A DNA stretch of 64,000 bases from Ruminococcaceae bacterium OttesenSCG-928-I18 (GCA_030266325.1 JAJDHT010000002.1:1-64000), one strand, 5' to 3'; positions 35,351 through 44,498 are shown, numbered from the stretch's first letter. Translations and numbers: made by a program. The notes: generated from the letters alone by a model not told the origin.

Positions 35351-37051
35351 TCAGCTCTCCCATTTTTCATAGGAAACGATCTTCATGAGTTCTTCGACAC
35401 TCGTGACGCCCGCGAGCAGCAGTTCGGTTGCAGATTCGCGCAGGGTCTTCATCTTCTGCTGCGTATGGGTATAGTGAAACATCTCCTCTTCGGATGCCCC
35501 AGAGGTGATCATGCCGCGCATGGTTTTGTCGACGAGGAGAATCTCATGTACGGCGATCCGCCCGCGATAGCCTGTGAAATGACAGTGTTGGCAGCCTTTC
35601 CCCCTTTTCACGTGCGTGGTTCCCTGCGGCACAAGGGGTTTTTCACTGTCGGGGATCTCATACATGTGGGCACAGTCGGGACATATTTTCCGTACAAGAC
35701 GCTGTGCGATGATGCAGACAAGGGAACCGGCAAGCAGGTAGGGCGGGATGCCCATGTCTCGAAGGCGGGTGATCGAACCGACGGCGTCGTTTGTGTGCAG
35801 GGCAGAGAGGACAAGCTTGCCCTGGATGGCCGCGTTAAGAGAAAGGGCGGCCGTCTCGGCGTCAGACGTTTCTCCCACCATGAGGATATCGGGGTCCTGG
35901 CGCAGTAGGGCGCGCAGGCCGGTGTGGAAACTGAGCCCTGCCGCAGGGTTGACCTGGATTTGGTTGATGTGTGCGATGCTGCGCTCTACGGGGTCCTCAA
36001 TGCTAGCGATGCTCAGCTGCCGCTTGGCGAGGGATTCGAGCATCATGTACAGGCTGGTCGTCTTGCCCGAACCTGCGGGCCCCGTGAGGTAAATCATCCC
36101 CTGGGGTGCGCGCAAGGCGGCAAGCACTTTGGCATGGTCCTCTTCGCTCATTCCGAAGGTGTCGGCACGGTCAATGTCTGTATAGGTATTGAGGAAATGC
36201 AGCACGGCTTTTTCCCCGTGCACCGTGGGCACCAGGGAGACACGGATGTGCAGGTCTGTGCCGTCGGCCAGAACACGGAAGCGGCCGTCCTGTGGCGTCT
36301 GTTTTTCCGCGATGTCCAGGTTGGCCAACATTTTAATGCGCGCGATGAGGGGCGGGTGGATATCGGGGCGGAGCTGGGTGTAGTCCACAATGGCGCCGTC
36401 AACACGGATGCGCACGTTGACATGGTCGGCAAAGGGTTCGATATGGATGTCGCTGGCGTGGGTGCCGAAACCCCGGAGCAGCAGGCTGTGGAGCAGTTTC
36501 ACGATGGGGGCATCGTCTGCAGGGTCGGCGGCAATGTCTTCGAGGTGTTCCGCCATGGGCACGGCCAGGTTTGCGTCGGGGTCTGCCCTGCGTGTCACCG
36601 CTTCGGAATAGTAGTATCCGATGGCCTTGTCGATTTCGCCAACCTCGGCAAGACAGAGGGTGACAGGCATCTTTGAGACCTGGCGCACGTCTTCGATCGC
36701 GAAGAAGTTCAGCGGGTCGTTGACGGCCACAAGCAGTTCGTTCCGCTGAAAACCGATGGCGATGACCTTATATTTGTCGGCGGTCTCCCTGGGGATTTTT
36801 TCTACGGCCATGACGTCGACAGGGTAGGTTTCGAAATGGATCAGCGGGATGTCAAGGCGTTTGCTCAGCGCCTCGAGTTTTTGCTGCTCGCTCACAAAAC
36901 CCATCTCGACAAGGATGTCCCCAAGCCGCTTGGAGCGGTCCTGTTGTTGGCGGGAAAGGGCCTGTTCCAGCTGCGCTTGCGTAATCAGGCACTGGGCAAT
37001 CAATACTTCGCCCAGGCGCACACGCTTCATCGTGTCTAAATTGCTGCTCAT
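35351..37051 (-). CDS. PilB/GspE-type secretion ATPase
   Basis: A 566-aa type IV pilus/type II secretion hexameric ATPase. The N-terminal MshEN-like domain (RLGEVLIAQCLITQAQLEQA, then RLGDILVEMGFVSEQQ) resembles modules that bind c-di-GMP in related ATPases. The motor domain has Walker A GPAGSGKT (324-331), Asp box IEDPVE (351-356), Walker B region DPDILMVGE (386-394), His box LSALHTNDA and a zinc knuckle C457-C460-C487-C490. The usual GEIRD reads GETSD, losing a conserved Arg. No other pilus genes lie nearby, so partners must be encoded elsewhere. Confidence 0.93.
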   Translation of the reverse strand: MSSNLDTMKRVRLGEVLIAQCLITQAQLEQALSRQQQDRSKRLGDILVEMGFVSEQQKLEALSKRLDIPLIHFETYPVDVMAVEKIPRETADKYKVIAIGFQRNELLVAVNDPLNFFAIEDVRQVSKMPVTLCLAEVGEIDKAIGYYYSEAVTRRADPDANLAVPMAEHLEDIAADPADDAPIVKLLHSLLLRGFGTHASDIHIEPFADHVNVRIRVDGAIVDYTQLRPDIHPPLIARIKMLANLDIAEKQTPQDGRFRVLADGTDLHIRVSLVPTVHGEKAVLHFLNTYTDIDRADTFGMSEEDHAKVLAALRAPQGMIYLTGPAGSGKTTSLYMMLESLAKRQLSIASIEDPVERSIAHINQIQVNPAAGLSFHTGLRALLRQDPDILMVGETSDAETAALSLNAAIQGKLVLSALHTNDAVGSITRLRDMGIPPYLLAGSLVCIIAQRLVRKICPDCAHMYEIPDSEKPLVPQGTTHVKRGKGCQHCHFTGYRGRIAVHEILLVDKTMRGMITSGASEEEMFHYTHTQQKMKTLRESATELLLAGVTSVEELMKIVSYEKWES

Positions 37052-37461
37052 CTGTTCCGCCTCTTCCCGTTTGCGAAATCTTCCGCCAGGGGCGCCTTGC
37101 TTATGCCCTCATTATCTCTTTAAAAAACCGATGTGTCAAGGCTTTTCGATAGTATTCCTCTGCCTCGAAAGCCGTTTGCCACAGGCCCTCATAACGGCTG
37201 GTTTGGTTTTCGCCGTTTCTTTTTACACAGCCTCACGCCCCAAAAAGACAAGAAAAAGAGAATGTGAAAAAGAAGATGATGAAAAACCTCCCCCCGAAAT
37301 CCCTGCCATAGTTCCATAAGAGGGAGATGGCGCCTGCAGGTCCGCAGTGTGCGGGCACGTTGCCATCCGCCTGCTTAGGGTGCAAGGGAAAGGGGGGAGG
37401 ACACAACAAAGGAATGATAAGCGGGTTTTCTTTCTGGTGGTATCGTGAAAACCCTAGCTGG
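37052..37461. other. Intergenic region upstream of the pilB-like gene
   Basis: 410 bp with no supported gene. It contains the pilB-like promoter near 37111 and a long A- and G-rich stretch on the plus strand (37250-37310). Short open frames here have no ribosome-binding site. Confidence 0.5.
37111..37139 (-). promoter_or_regulatory. Sigma-A promoter of the pilB-like gene
   Basis: On the minus strand TTGACA and GATAAT are separated by exactly 17 bp, about 60 bp before the ATG. Confidence 0.8.
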
Positions 37462-38556
37462 TTAGGCCAACAGGTCAATATGGTGGACGTAACCAGCGCT
37501 GCCGTTCTCGTTGAGATAGAAGCTTGTGGAGCGCATCTGCCCCTGCATATTGCCTGAACGGTCGTTCATCTGAAACTGCGTCTCGGTATCCCCGAGATAG
37601 ATGGCGCCAATACCGAGCTCTTTGAGCGTAAAGAGCTGGTCGTTGCTATACTCGTCTTTGCTCCAAATCTTGAGCTGGGAGAAGATCTCGTCGTTTTCAT
37701 CGATCCACCCGTTGCCGTCGCTGTCGTGGTCGCTAAGCTCACCGAACCCATTGCCGGAGCTTGGGCCAAACAACTCGCTGCCGTCACCAATTTTACCGTC
37801 GCCATTTTTGTCCCAGGCGAGGAAGCCGCTGCCGGGCCCCGCGAAAGAGATCTGGTCGAGGTTGCCGTCGAAGTCCAGATCGAACGAGAATTTGCGCTCG
37901 GTGAGGGAAGCGGCCGTGCCGCCATAGTTGATGACCAGCGGGTCGCAGAGGTTGCCCTGCTGCTGCGGGGCGCCCCAGCCGATAGACGTGCGGGTGTTCT
38001 CATAGAATTGACGGCTCATGTTGAGCTGCATGTCGATGTCGATCGTTTTGCCGTCGGCCGTTTTCACAACGCCTTTGGCAGAAAACGATACGGCCTCGCT
38101 CTCATACGTGGTCTTTTCGTGGGTGATCTCCCCCCCGAACTGGATGCCCCGGGCCGAGAGATTTCCAATACGGAGTTGCGGGGCGCGCCTTGCGCCTATT
38201 TCGGCGCCAAACACATTTATCCGCCTGCCGGTGAGCTGATAAATGAACTGCCGCAACATCTCAAGCTTCATCTCGTACTTGTCGCGCAATTTTTGCTGGA
38301 TATCACCAACGCGGTCCGTTGCCGAGGATGCGGGCTGGTTGATCGCCCTTTCGGCGCTATTTTCGGAGCCCCCTTCCCCTTCGCCCAGCATCATCTGCTG
38401 TGCAATGCTGGAGAATTCAGCGTAAACCGCTTGCTTTTCCATAGAAACCTGTGTTGTTACACCTCCTCCCCATGTTGTCATCTGCGCCTTTTCCGATTCC
38501 ATTTTCACATAGGATCTTTGGGCCGCAGTGTCTACCTTGTACGATTGAATTACCAT
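37462..38556 (-). CDS. Calcium-loop (EF-hand-like) protein of unknown function
   Basis: A 364-aa protein with no signal peptide or membrane helix. The N-terminal third is hydrophilic and helical (EKQAVYAEFSSIAQQMML). The C-terminal half carries Asp-rich loops, LDFDGNLDQISFAGPGSG, DKNGDGKIGDGSELFG and DHDSDGNGWIDENDEIF, which resemble calcium-binding EF-hand/dockerin loops. Proteins with this layout occur in many flagellated bacteria, but their role is unknown. ATG start. Monocistronic by position, between pilB-like and the deaminase gene. Confidence 0.8.
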   Translation of the reverse strand: MVIQSYKVDTAAQRSYVKMESEKAQMTTWGGGVTTQVSMEKQAVYAEFSSIAQQMMLGEGEGGSENSAERAINQPASSATDRVGDIQQKLRDKYEMKLEMLRQFIYQLTGRRINVFGAEIGARRAPQLRIGNLSARGIQFGGEITHEKTTYESEAVSFSAKGVVKTADGKTIDIDMQLNMSRQFYENTRTSIGWGAPQQQGNLCDPLVINYGGTAASLTERKFSFDLDFDGNLDQISFAGPGSGFLAWDKNGDGKIGDGSELFGPSSGNGFGELSDHDSDGNGWIDENDEIFSQLKIWSKDEYSNDQLFTLKELGIGAIYLGDTETQFQMNDRSGNMQGQMRSTSFYLNENGSAGYVHHIDLLA

Positions 38557-38890
38557 TTGCTACCTCCCTGTCTGGCTATGCGCCAAAATACGGCGTGCAT
38601 CCATGCCGCCGCCTGCAGGAGGGAAAGATCGACGAAAAGAACGGACACAATCCTTTGTGCCGCGTGTGTCAGAGGCCGAAGAGCTTGAGCGAGCTGTCCA
38701 GCGTGATCTTCTTATGCCGCCTTATATAAAAATTGTGCCTCCTTTCGTTCCATCTTTCCATCCCTTACCGTTTTGAATAGTACCGGCGTCTATTATATCG
38801 GCACAATGGAAAATAAATGAAGGTTCTGGTATACTATTTTTTAGAAATTTCACTTTTTATGTGTTTCGTAAAATAGAAAGGATGCGAGGA
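38557..38890. other. Divergent intergenic region
   Basis: 334 bp separating the calcium-loop gene (minus) from the deaminase gene (plus). A TATACT -10-like hexamer at 38830 points toward the deaminase gene, but its -35 is weak. No gene is supported. Confidence 0.45.
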
Positions 38891-40180
38891 ATGACAACTT
38901 GGATAAAAGGGGGAGAAGTGCTGCAGCTGACTCCCCAATGCCATCTGGAAAAGCAGGATATTCTGGTGGAGGACGGCTCCATCGCGGCGGTGGGCGAGGT
39001 GCCCGCGCAAACCAAAGCGGATCAAACCATGGACGCCAGGGGTAAACTTATTATGCCCGGGCTTGTAAACTGCCACACACACAGCTATATGACGCTGTTT
39101 CGCAACTATGCGGACGACCTCTCCTTCCAGCAGTGGCTGTTTGAAAAGATTATGCCCGTGGAGGACAGGCTGGGCGGAGAAGATGCTTATTGGGGAAACA
39201 TGCTGGCTTCTATCGAGATGATCCGTACGGGGACCACGACTTTCTCGGACATGCATATGTTTAAGCACCAGTGTGTGCAAAGTTGTGCGGACACGGGTCT
39301 GCGCGCCGTGCTGGCGCGGGGCCTCGCCTGTGGGCAGGAGGACGCCGAAGGCGGAAAACGCAGGCTGGACGAGGCGTTTGAAGAGATGGAAGAGGCAAAA
39401 AAAGGGGGTGCGCTTGTCAGCTTCATGCTGGGGCCCCATGCGATTTACACCTGCCACAAAGGGTACCTGCAGGAACTGGAGGCCCTGGCCAGAGAAAAAC
39501 AGCTGCGTTTCCACATCCATGTCTCGGAGACAAAGCATGAGGTGGACAGCTGCAAAGAGGAGCACGGTGTCAGCCCTGTGCAGTATTTGGCCGGGCTCGG
39601 CATTTTCGACCGACCCACGGTGGCGGCCCATTGTGTGTGGGTAGACGAGGAGGACATCGACATCCTGCGCGAGAAAAATGTAAATGTCGTCACAAACCCT
39701 GTCAGCAACATGAAACTGGGCAATGGGTTTGCGCCGTTTACCAAAATGCACAAAGCGGGTATCAACCTCTGCATCGGCACCGACGGGGCGGCTTCGAACA
39801 ACAGCCTCAACCTGTTCCGGGAGATGTCGACACTCTCCTACATCCACAAAGGCGTTGACCTCGAGGCCCAGAGCACCCCGGCCGACCTCATGCTGCGCTG
39901 CGCCACCCTGAACGGCGCAAAAGCGCTGGGCCTGGCGGACAAGATTGGCAGCCTCGAGGCCGGCAAGCGCGCCGACCTCCTCCTCATAGACCTCGATCGG
40001 CCGCAGTTTCAGCCCCAAAACGACCTGGTGACGGGACTTATCTATGCGGCCAACGGCAGCGAGGTGGATACGGTGCTTGTGGACGGCAGGGTTTTGATGG
40101 AAAAAGGGGAGCTCAAAACCATCGATGAGGAGCAGGTGTATTTTGAGATGGAAAAACGCAGGCAAAAATATCTTGTGTAG
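38891..40180 (+). CDS. mtaD: S-adenosylhomocysteine / 5'-methylthioadenosine deaminase (MtaD-like amidohydrolase)
   Basis: A 429-aa amidohydrolase-superfamily deaminase of the SAH/MTA/5'-deoxyadenosine type. The metal site is built from HTH (in GLVNCHTHSYMTLFRNYADD), HIHVSE, AAHCVW and GTDGAASNN. The enzyme converts the adenine of SAH, MTA or 5'-deoxyadenosine to hypoxanthine. The ATG at 38891 is preferred to an upstream in-frame codon because it follows GCGAGGA and matches relatives. The gene is 70 bp upstream of the SAH/SIH hydrolase gene, which suggests that deamination precedes hydrolysis. Confidence 0.93.
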   Translation: MTTWIKGGEVLQLTPQCHLEKQDILVEDGSIAAVGEVPAQTKADQTMDARGKLIMPGLVNCHTHSYMTLFRNYADDLSFQQWLFEKIMPVEDRLGGEDAYWGNMLASIEMIRTGTTTFSDMHMFKHQCVQSCADTGLRAVLARGLACGQEDAEGGKRRLDEAFEEMEEAKKGGALVSFMLGPHAIYTCHKGYLQELEALAREKQLRFHIHVSETKHEVDSCKEEHGVSPVQYLAGLGIFDRPTVAAHCVWVDEEDIDILREKNVNVVTNPVSNMKLGNGFAPFTKMHKAGINLCIGTDGAASNNSLNLFREMSTLSYIHKGVDLEAQSTPADLMLRCATLNGAKALGLADKIGSLEAGKRADLLLIDLDRPQFQPQNDLVTGLIYAANGSEVDTVLVDGRVLMEKGELKTIDEEQVYFEMEKRRQKYLV

Positions 40181-40250
40181 GAAGGCAAGGCATGATAAGA
40201 TGACAAAAGCGATGATTGTCTTATGAGATTTGTGAATCTGGAGGAAAGAA

Positions 40251-41492
40251 ATGAGCGAAATACGTGACATTGCCCTCGCGAAGAGCGGGCACACAAAAAT
40301 AGACTGGGTGCGGCGGAATATGCCGGTGCTCTCCAGCATCGAAAAAGAGTTTGCCGCAGAAAAACCCTTCGAAGGTCTCAAGGTGGCGCTGTCCATCCAT
40401 CTGGAGGCCAAGACGGCGTATCTGTGTAAGGTCATGGCCGCGGGCGGGGCCGAGATGTATGTGACGGGCAGCAACGTGCTTTCCACCCAGGACGATGTGG
40501 CGGCTGCCCTTGTCGAAGACGGCCTGCGCGTGTTTGCCTGGCATGCGGCCACCGACGAAGAGTACGAGCGGCATATCCGCAAGGTGGTCGAGGCGGGGCC
40601 CGACATCGTCATCGACGACGGCGGGGACCTTGTGAACATCCTGCACGAGGAGTTCCCGCAGCTTTGCGACAAGGTGATCGGGGGATGCGAAGAGACGACG
40701 ACGGGTGTCATCCGCCTCAAGGCGATGGATAAGGACGGTGCGCTCAAGTTCCCCATGATGCTCGTCAACGACGCGCAATGCAAATATCTGTTCGACAACC
40801 GCTACGGGACGGGCCAGTCGGTTTGGGACGGCATCAACCGCACCACCAATCTCATCGTGGCCGGGAAACGTGTGGTTGTGTGTGGCTACGGTTGGTGTGG
40901 CAAAGGGGTGGCCATGCGCGCCAAGGGCCTCGGCGCCAAGGTCACCGTCACGGAGATCGACCCCATCAAAGCCATCGAGGCCATCATGGACGGGTTTGAT
41001 GTGATGCCCATAAACGAGGCCGCCGAGGTCGGGGACTTCTTCGTCACGGTCACCGGTTGCCGTGATGTCATCACCGAGGCCGACTTCCTCAAAATGAAAG
41101 ACGGGGCCATCCTGTGCAACGCGGGGCACTTCGACGTAGAGGTGGACGTGGCGGGCCTCAAAAAGCTGGCGGTCGAGACAAAGGAACAGCGCCACAACAT
41201 CCAGGGTTACAAACTGCCCAATGGCCGCTGGCTCAGCGTCATCGCCGAAGGGCGTCTGGTCAACCTCGCTTCGGGCGACGGCCACCCTGCCGAGATTATG
41301 GATATGAGCTTTTCCATCCAGGCAAAGTGTGCCGAATACCTCGTGAAGAGCCGCCCCGAAAAGAAGATCAACCAGGTGCCGCGCGAGATCGACGAGGAAG
41401 TGGCCCGCCGCAAACTCGGTTTCGAAGGGTGTTCCATCGACACACTGACCGAGGTGCAAAAGCGGTATCTCGATAGTTGGAATATCGATTAG
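40251..41492 (+). CDS. Adenosylhomocysteinase family; probable S-inosylhomocysteine hydrolase
   Basis: A 413-aa short-form SAHH-family enzyme without the insert of the longer bacterial enzymes. The NAD site is CGYGWCGKGVAMRAKGLGA, and the end QKRYLDSWNID is like archaeal and Thermotoga members. The base-binding motif reads HLEAKTA (H50-A56), while canonical adenosine-type enzymes have H-x-T-x-E-T-A, where Thr and Glu read the adenine ring. Replacing these with Glu52 and Lys54 fits the archaeal S-inosylhomocysteine hydrolases. With the adjacent deaminase it would turn SAH into homocysteine plus inosine. ATG behind GGAGGAAAG. Confidence 0.9.
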   Translation: MSEIRDIALAKSGHTKIDWVRRNMPVLSSIEKEFAAEKPFEGLKVALSIHLEAKTAYLCKVMAAGGAEMYVTGSNVLSTQDDVAAALVEDGLRVFAWHAATDEEYERHIRKVVEAGPDIVIDDGGDLVNILHEEFPQLCDKVIGGCEETTTGVIRLKAMDKDGALKFPMMLVNDAQCKYLFDNRYGTGQSVWDGINRTTNLIVAGKRVVVCGYGWCGKGVAMRAKGLGAKVTVTEIDPIKAIEAIMDGFDVMPINEAAEVGDFFVTVTGCRDVITEADFLKMKDGAILCNAGHFDVEVDVAGLKKLAVETKEQRHNIQGYKLPNGRWLSVIAEGRLVNLASGDGHPAEIMDMSFSIQAKCAEYLVKSRPEKKINQVPREIDEEVARRKLGFEGCSIDTLTEVQKRYLDSWNID

Positions 41493-41508
41493 ACGTTAAA
41501 AATCACGC

Positions 41509-41545
41509 CTCTCCCGCCTGCTTTGGCGGGAGAGATTTGTGTTTT
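41509..41545 (+). terminator. Terminator of the deaminase-hydrolase unit
   Basis: CTCTCCCGCC / GGCGGGAGAG, 10-bp perfect stem, followed by ATTTGTGTTTT. Confidence 0.8.
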
Positions 41546-41558
41546 ATGCAAAAAAGAC

Positions 41559-41589
41559 TTGACTCTCCGGCTGCCGGAGGTTGTACCTT
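41559..41589 (+). promoter_or_regulatory. MerR-type promoter/operator with 19-bp spacer
   Basis: TTGACT and TACCTT flank a 19-bp spacer that contains the dyad CTCCGGCTGCCGGAG. The long spacer with a GACTCTCC...GGAGG dyad is the classic layout on which MerR regulators untwist DNA. It drives the MerR gene itself. Confidence 0.85.
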
Positions 41590-41622
41590 ATAGGTAAGCG
41601 AGACGAGCAGGAGGTGGGCATT

Positions 41623-42426
41623 TTGCTGCGCATTGGACCTTTTTCGAAACTGGGTAAGACGACCGTGAAAACCCTGCACCATTACGATGAGCAGGGGCTG
41701 TTGAAACCGGCACACATCGACGCGCAAACCGGGTACCGGTATTATTCTACAGGCCAACTTCACCGCCTGAACGAAATTGTCTGCCTGCGTCAGATGGGTT
41801 TTTCAGTACCCGAAACGCGTTCCATGCTCGATGGCCGCGGGGTGGAGCAGGCCCTCGAGAAGAAACGCAGGGAGCTGACGGAGCAAAAGCGGGAAATGGG
41901 AAGCCGCCTGGATCGTCTCGAACACTATATCAGGCAGAGAAAGGATGGGACCCATATGGAGTATCAAACCACAGTGAAAGAAATTTCCGAATGCACCGTG
42001 TTCTACTACCGCACCACCCTCAAGAAGTACGAGGACCTTTTTGGCCTTGTGCATAAACTCATGGGGATTCTGGAAAGGACAAACCCGGAGCTTACGTGTG
42101 TGCAGCCGGATTACTGCTTCAGTGTCTATCTCGATGGGGAATACAGGGAAGAGGACATCGATCTGGAGTTTTGCCAGGCGGTCACGGGGCGGGGTGTGGA
42201 GGCCGAGGGCGTGAAGTTCAAGACACTGCCCGCCACCCGTGTGGTCTCTGTGCTGCACAAAGGCCCTTACCGGACCCTGGGGGCCGCCTATGCCGCCGTT
42301 TTCTCCTGGATGGACGCAAACGGCTTCGAAGCGGCTGGAAATCCGCGGGAGAGCTACATCGACGGTGTCTGGAATAAAGAAGAGGAACAGGAATGGCTGA
42401 CGGAGATTCAGGTGCCAATAAAATAG
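41623..42426 (+). CDS. MerR-family regulator with GyrI-like ligand-binding domain
   Basis: A 267-aa BmrR/BltR-like activator. N-terminal MerR winged helix (KLGKTTVKTLHHYDEQGLLKP, then GYRYYSTGQLHRLNEIVCLR), a coiled linker (about 75-115), and a C-terminal GyrI-like domain (TLPATRVVSVLHKGPYRTLG) that binds hydrophobic drugs or similar ligands in relatives. The TTG at 41623 is inferred from GGAGG nine bases upstream and the family start. The promoter at 41559 implies autoregulation. No efflux gene is linked on the same strand. Confidence 0.9.
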   Translation: MLRIGPFSKLGKTTVKTLHHYDEQGLLKPAHIDAQTGYRYYSTGQLHRLNEIVCLRQMGFSVPETRSMLDGRGVEQALEKKRRELTEQKREMGSRLDRLEHYIRQRKDGTHMEYQTTVKEISECTVFYYRTTLKKYEDLFGLVHKLMGILERTNPELTCVQPDYCFSVYLDGEYREEDIDLEFCQAVTGRGVEAEGVKFKTLPATRVVSVLHKGPYRTLGAAYAAVFSWMDANGFEAAGNPRESYIDGVWNKEEEQEWLTEIQVPIK

Positions 42427-42448
42427 GCGAGATGCCGCTTATTATGTA

Positions 42449-42498
42449 AGCAAAGCCAAAGGGACCTCCCGTTTTGGGAGGCCCCTTTGGCTTTGCTT
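42449..42498. terminator. Large bidirectional terminator hairpin
   Basis: GCAAAGCCAAAGGG pairs with CCCTTTGGCTTTGC and continues as CCTCCC / GGGAGG around GTTTT, an unusually long stem of about 20 bp behind the MerR gene. Confidence 0.75.
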
Positions 42499-42570
42499 GC
42501 AGACGAATGGTATGAGCAGCCGCTATTTTCAAAAGGGAGACACAAGGGGTTGCCCCTGCTTCGCCAGAAG

Positions 42571-42650
42571 AAAGTTTTGCAAAAACTTTCAAGAGAGGGT
42601 CAAGGGGACGTGTCCCCTTGCGGGAGCAGGAGGGCAGGGCCCTCCTGCTC
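42571..42650. repeat. CAAGGGGAC-type repeat, copy 1 (short)
   Basis: Contains GGTCAAGGGGACGTGTCCCC and AGGAGGGCAGGGCCCTCCT palindromes that match the end of the copies near 51921 and 59178. Lies in the gap between the MerR gene and nhaC. Confidence 0.75.
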
Positions 42651-42682
42651 TTTGTCTGTATTTTCAAATAGGTGCTAGGCAA

Positions 42683-44332
42683 TCAAGGTTTAGAGTTTGT
42701 ATCCTCGGGTGCGGAAGGCAGGGGCACCGGGCGCGCCGCTTTTTTTATTAAGAGTAAGGCGGCGACAACCAGCACAATGCCGATGGTCAACACGATGGCT
42801 GCATTCTGGATGAGGCCGGCCAGGATAAAGCACAGGAAAGAGATGCCGGCAACCAGCATGGCGTAGGGCATCTGTGTGGAGACGTGGATCAAATGGTTGA
42901 CCCGCGCGCCCGCCGAAGACATGATAGTGGTATCGGAGATGGGGGAGATGTGGTCGCCGCAGACGGCGCCGGCCAGCACGGCCGAAATGGAAATGATGGA
43001 GAGCGCGCCGCCGTCGCCCGTCTTTTCAAAGACGGCCAAAACGATGGGGATCAAAATGCCGAAGGTGCCCCAGGAGGTGCCCGTGGCGAAGGCAAGCCCC
43101 ACGGCGATGAGGAAGAAGATGGCGGGAATCAGTGTGATGGCAATCTCATTGCCGGCTACAAGGTTCCCCACGAAGTCCCCGGCGCCCAGCGCGTCGCGGC
43201 AGAAACCGCCGATGGTCCAGGCGAGGCAGAGGATCATGATGGCGGGCACCATCTGGCGGAATCCCTCAGGCAGGCATGCCGCAAACTGCTTGAAGGTGAG
43301 CACTTTGCGCGGGATATAGATGACAAAAGTGATGACGAGCGCCACAAGGGAACCCATCGCAAGCCCCATCGAGGCGTCTGAATTGGCGAAAGAATCGATG
43401 AAACTTTCCCCTTCGAAAAAGCCGCCGGTGTAGATCATACCCACGACACAGCAGAAAATCAGCACCAGGACGGGAAGCACAAGGTCGATGACCTTACCCT
43501 TGGGGTTTGGCTCATCCACCGTGCCGTATTCGTCCCCGGTGCCGCCATATAAATCCCCCTCCTGTGCCATTTTCTCGTATTTGTTCATCGGCCCAAAGTC
43601 AAACTGCAGCAGGGAGATGGTCACCACCATGACAATGGTGAGCAGGGCATAGAAATTGTAGGGGATCGCCTGCAAAAACAGGGTGAAACCCTGGCCTTCC
43701 TGGGCGTAGGAGGCCACGGCCGCCGCCCAGGAGGAGATGGGTGCTATGATACAGATCGGCGCCGCTGTCGCGTCGATGATGTAGGCGAGCTTGGCGCGGG
43801 AGATTTTCTGGCGGTCGGTTACGGGTGTCATCACGCTGCCTACGGTGAGGCAGTTGAAATAATCATCCACAAAAATCAGCACGCCGAGGCCGAAGGTGGA
43901 GAGCAGCGCCCCCCGCTTCGACTTGATGCGGGCGGTGGCCCACCGCCCGTAGGCCGCAGAGCCCCCGGCCTTGTTCATCAGGGCCACCATGACACCCAAT
44001 ATGACGAGGAAAATAAGAATACCCACGTTCCACGAGTCGCCAATCTGCCCAACAAACATCTCCACCACCGAGGTGGTCGCCAAGACGGGATGGAAGTTTG
44101 CGTATAAAAAGCCACCCGTCACGATGCCGACAAACAGGGAAATATACACTTCCTTGGTAATCAGCGCCAGGACGATGGCCACGACCGGGGGCAGCAGGGA
44201 CCAAATCGTCGCATGGAACCGGCTGACATATTCCTCTTCGCCCTCGGCCGCCAAAACCACGGTGGCGGCCACAAGCAGCAGCAAACCCACGATCGCCAAG
44301 ACGCGCAAGGGTCTTTTCAGCTTTGTTTTCAT
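42683..44332 (-). CDS. nhaC: NhaC-family Na+/H+ antiporter
   Basis: A 549-aa membrane protein with about 12-13 helices of the NhaC/ArsB-superfamily antiporter type. Diagnostic segments are LLPPVVAIVLALITKEVYISLF, in the N-terminal half FVDDYFNCLTVGSVM, and in the C-terminal half LAWTIGGFCRDALG and FATGTSWGTFGILIPI, which form the ion-binding core. It expels Na+ or exchanges related solutes. An N-terminal helix (LAIVGLLLLVAATVVLAA) may be a signal-anchor. The ATG at 44332 follows TTTTGGAGGAAG. Monocistronic. Confidence 0.92.
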   Translation of the reverse strand: MKTKLKRPLRVLAIVGLLLLVAATVVLAAEGEEEYVSRFHATIWSLLPPVVAIVLALITKEVYISLFVGIVTGGFLYANFHPVLATTSVVEMFVGQIGDSWNVGILIFLVILGVMVALMNKAGGSAAYGRWATARIKSKRGALLSTFGLGVLIFVDDYFNCLTVGSVMTPVTDRQKISRAKLAYIIDATAAPICIIAPISSWAAAVASYAQEGQGFTLFLQAIPYNFYALLTIVMVVTISLLQFDFGPMNKYEKMAQEGDLYGGTGDEYGTVDEPNPKGKVIDLVLPVLVLIFCCVVGMIYTGGFFEGESFIDSFANSDASMGLAMGSLVALVITFVIYIPRKVLTFKQFAACLPEGFRQMVPAIMILCLAWTIGGFCRDALGAGDFVGNLVAGNEIAITLIPAIFFLIAVGLAFATGTSWGTFGILIPIVLAVFEKTGDGGALSIISISAVLAGAVCGDHISPISDTTIMSSAGARVNHLIHVSTQMPYAMLVAGISFLCFILAGLIQNAAIVLTIGIVLVVAALLLIKKAARPVPLPSAPEDTNSKP

Positions 44333-44403
44333 CCGTCTTCCTCCAAAACTCAACTTTTATTGTAAGTGCCCCTCATTCGAAACGCCGCATGGTCTTGCAT
44401 CCT

Positions 44404-44498
44404 ATTGAAGCGCATTGCCCGCAGCCGGGCTGCGGAATATCGGCGCCACGGACCGGCAAGTCCGCCCCAAAGGGCGGAGAAAGCAGACCGCACCCGTT
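44404..44498. repeat. GC-rich palindromic repeat (95 bp), copy 1, inverted
   Basis: Read on the minus strand it matches the copies at 61261 and 62135: CCGCCCTTTGGGGCGGACTT, GCCGGTCCGTGGCGCCGAT and a GCAGCCCGGCTGCGGG hairpin followed by GCGCTTCAA. Confidence 0.8.

Noticed and set aside
38834-40798. 654-codon minus-strand frame opposite the deaminase and hydrolase genes
   Set aside because: Antisense across two conserved genes; composition is typical of a shadow frame.
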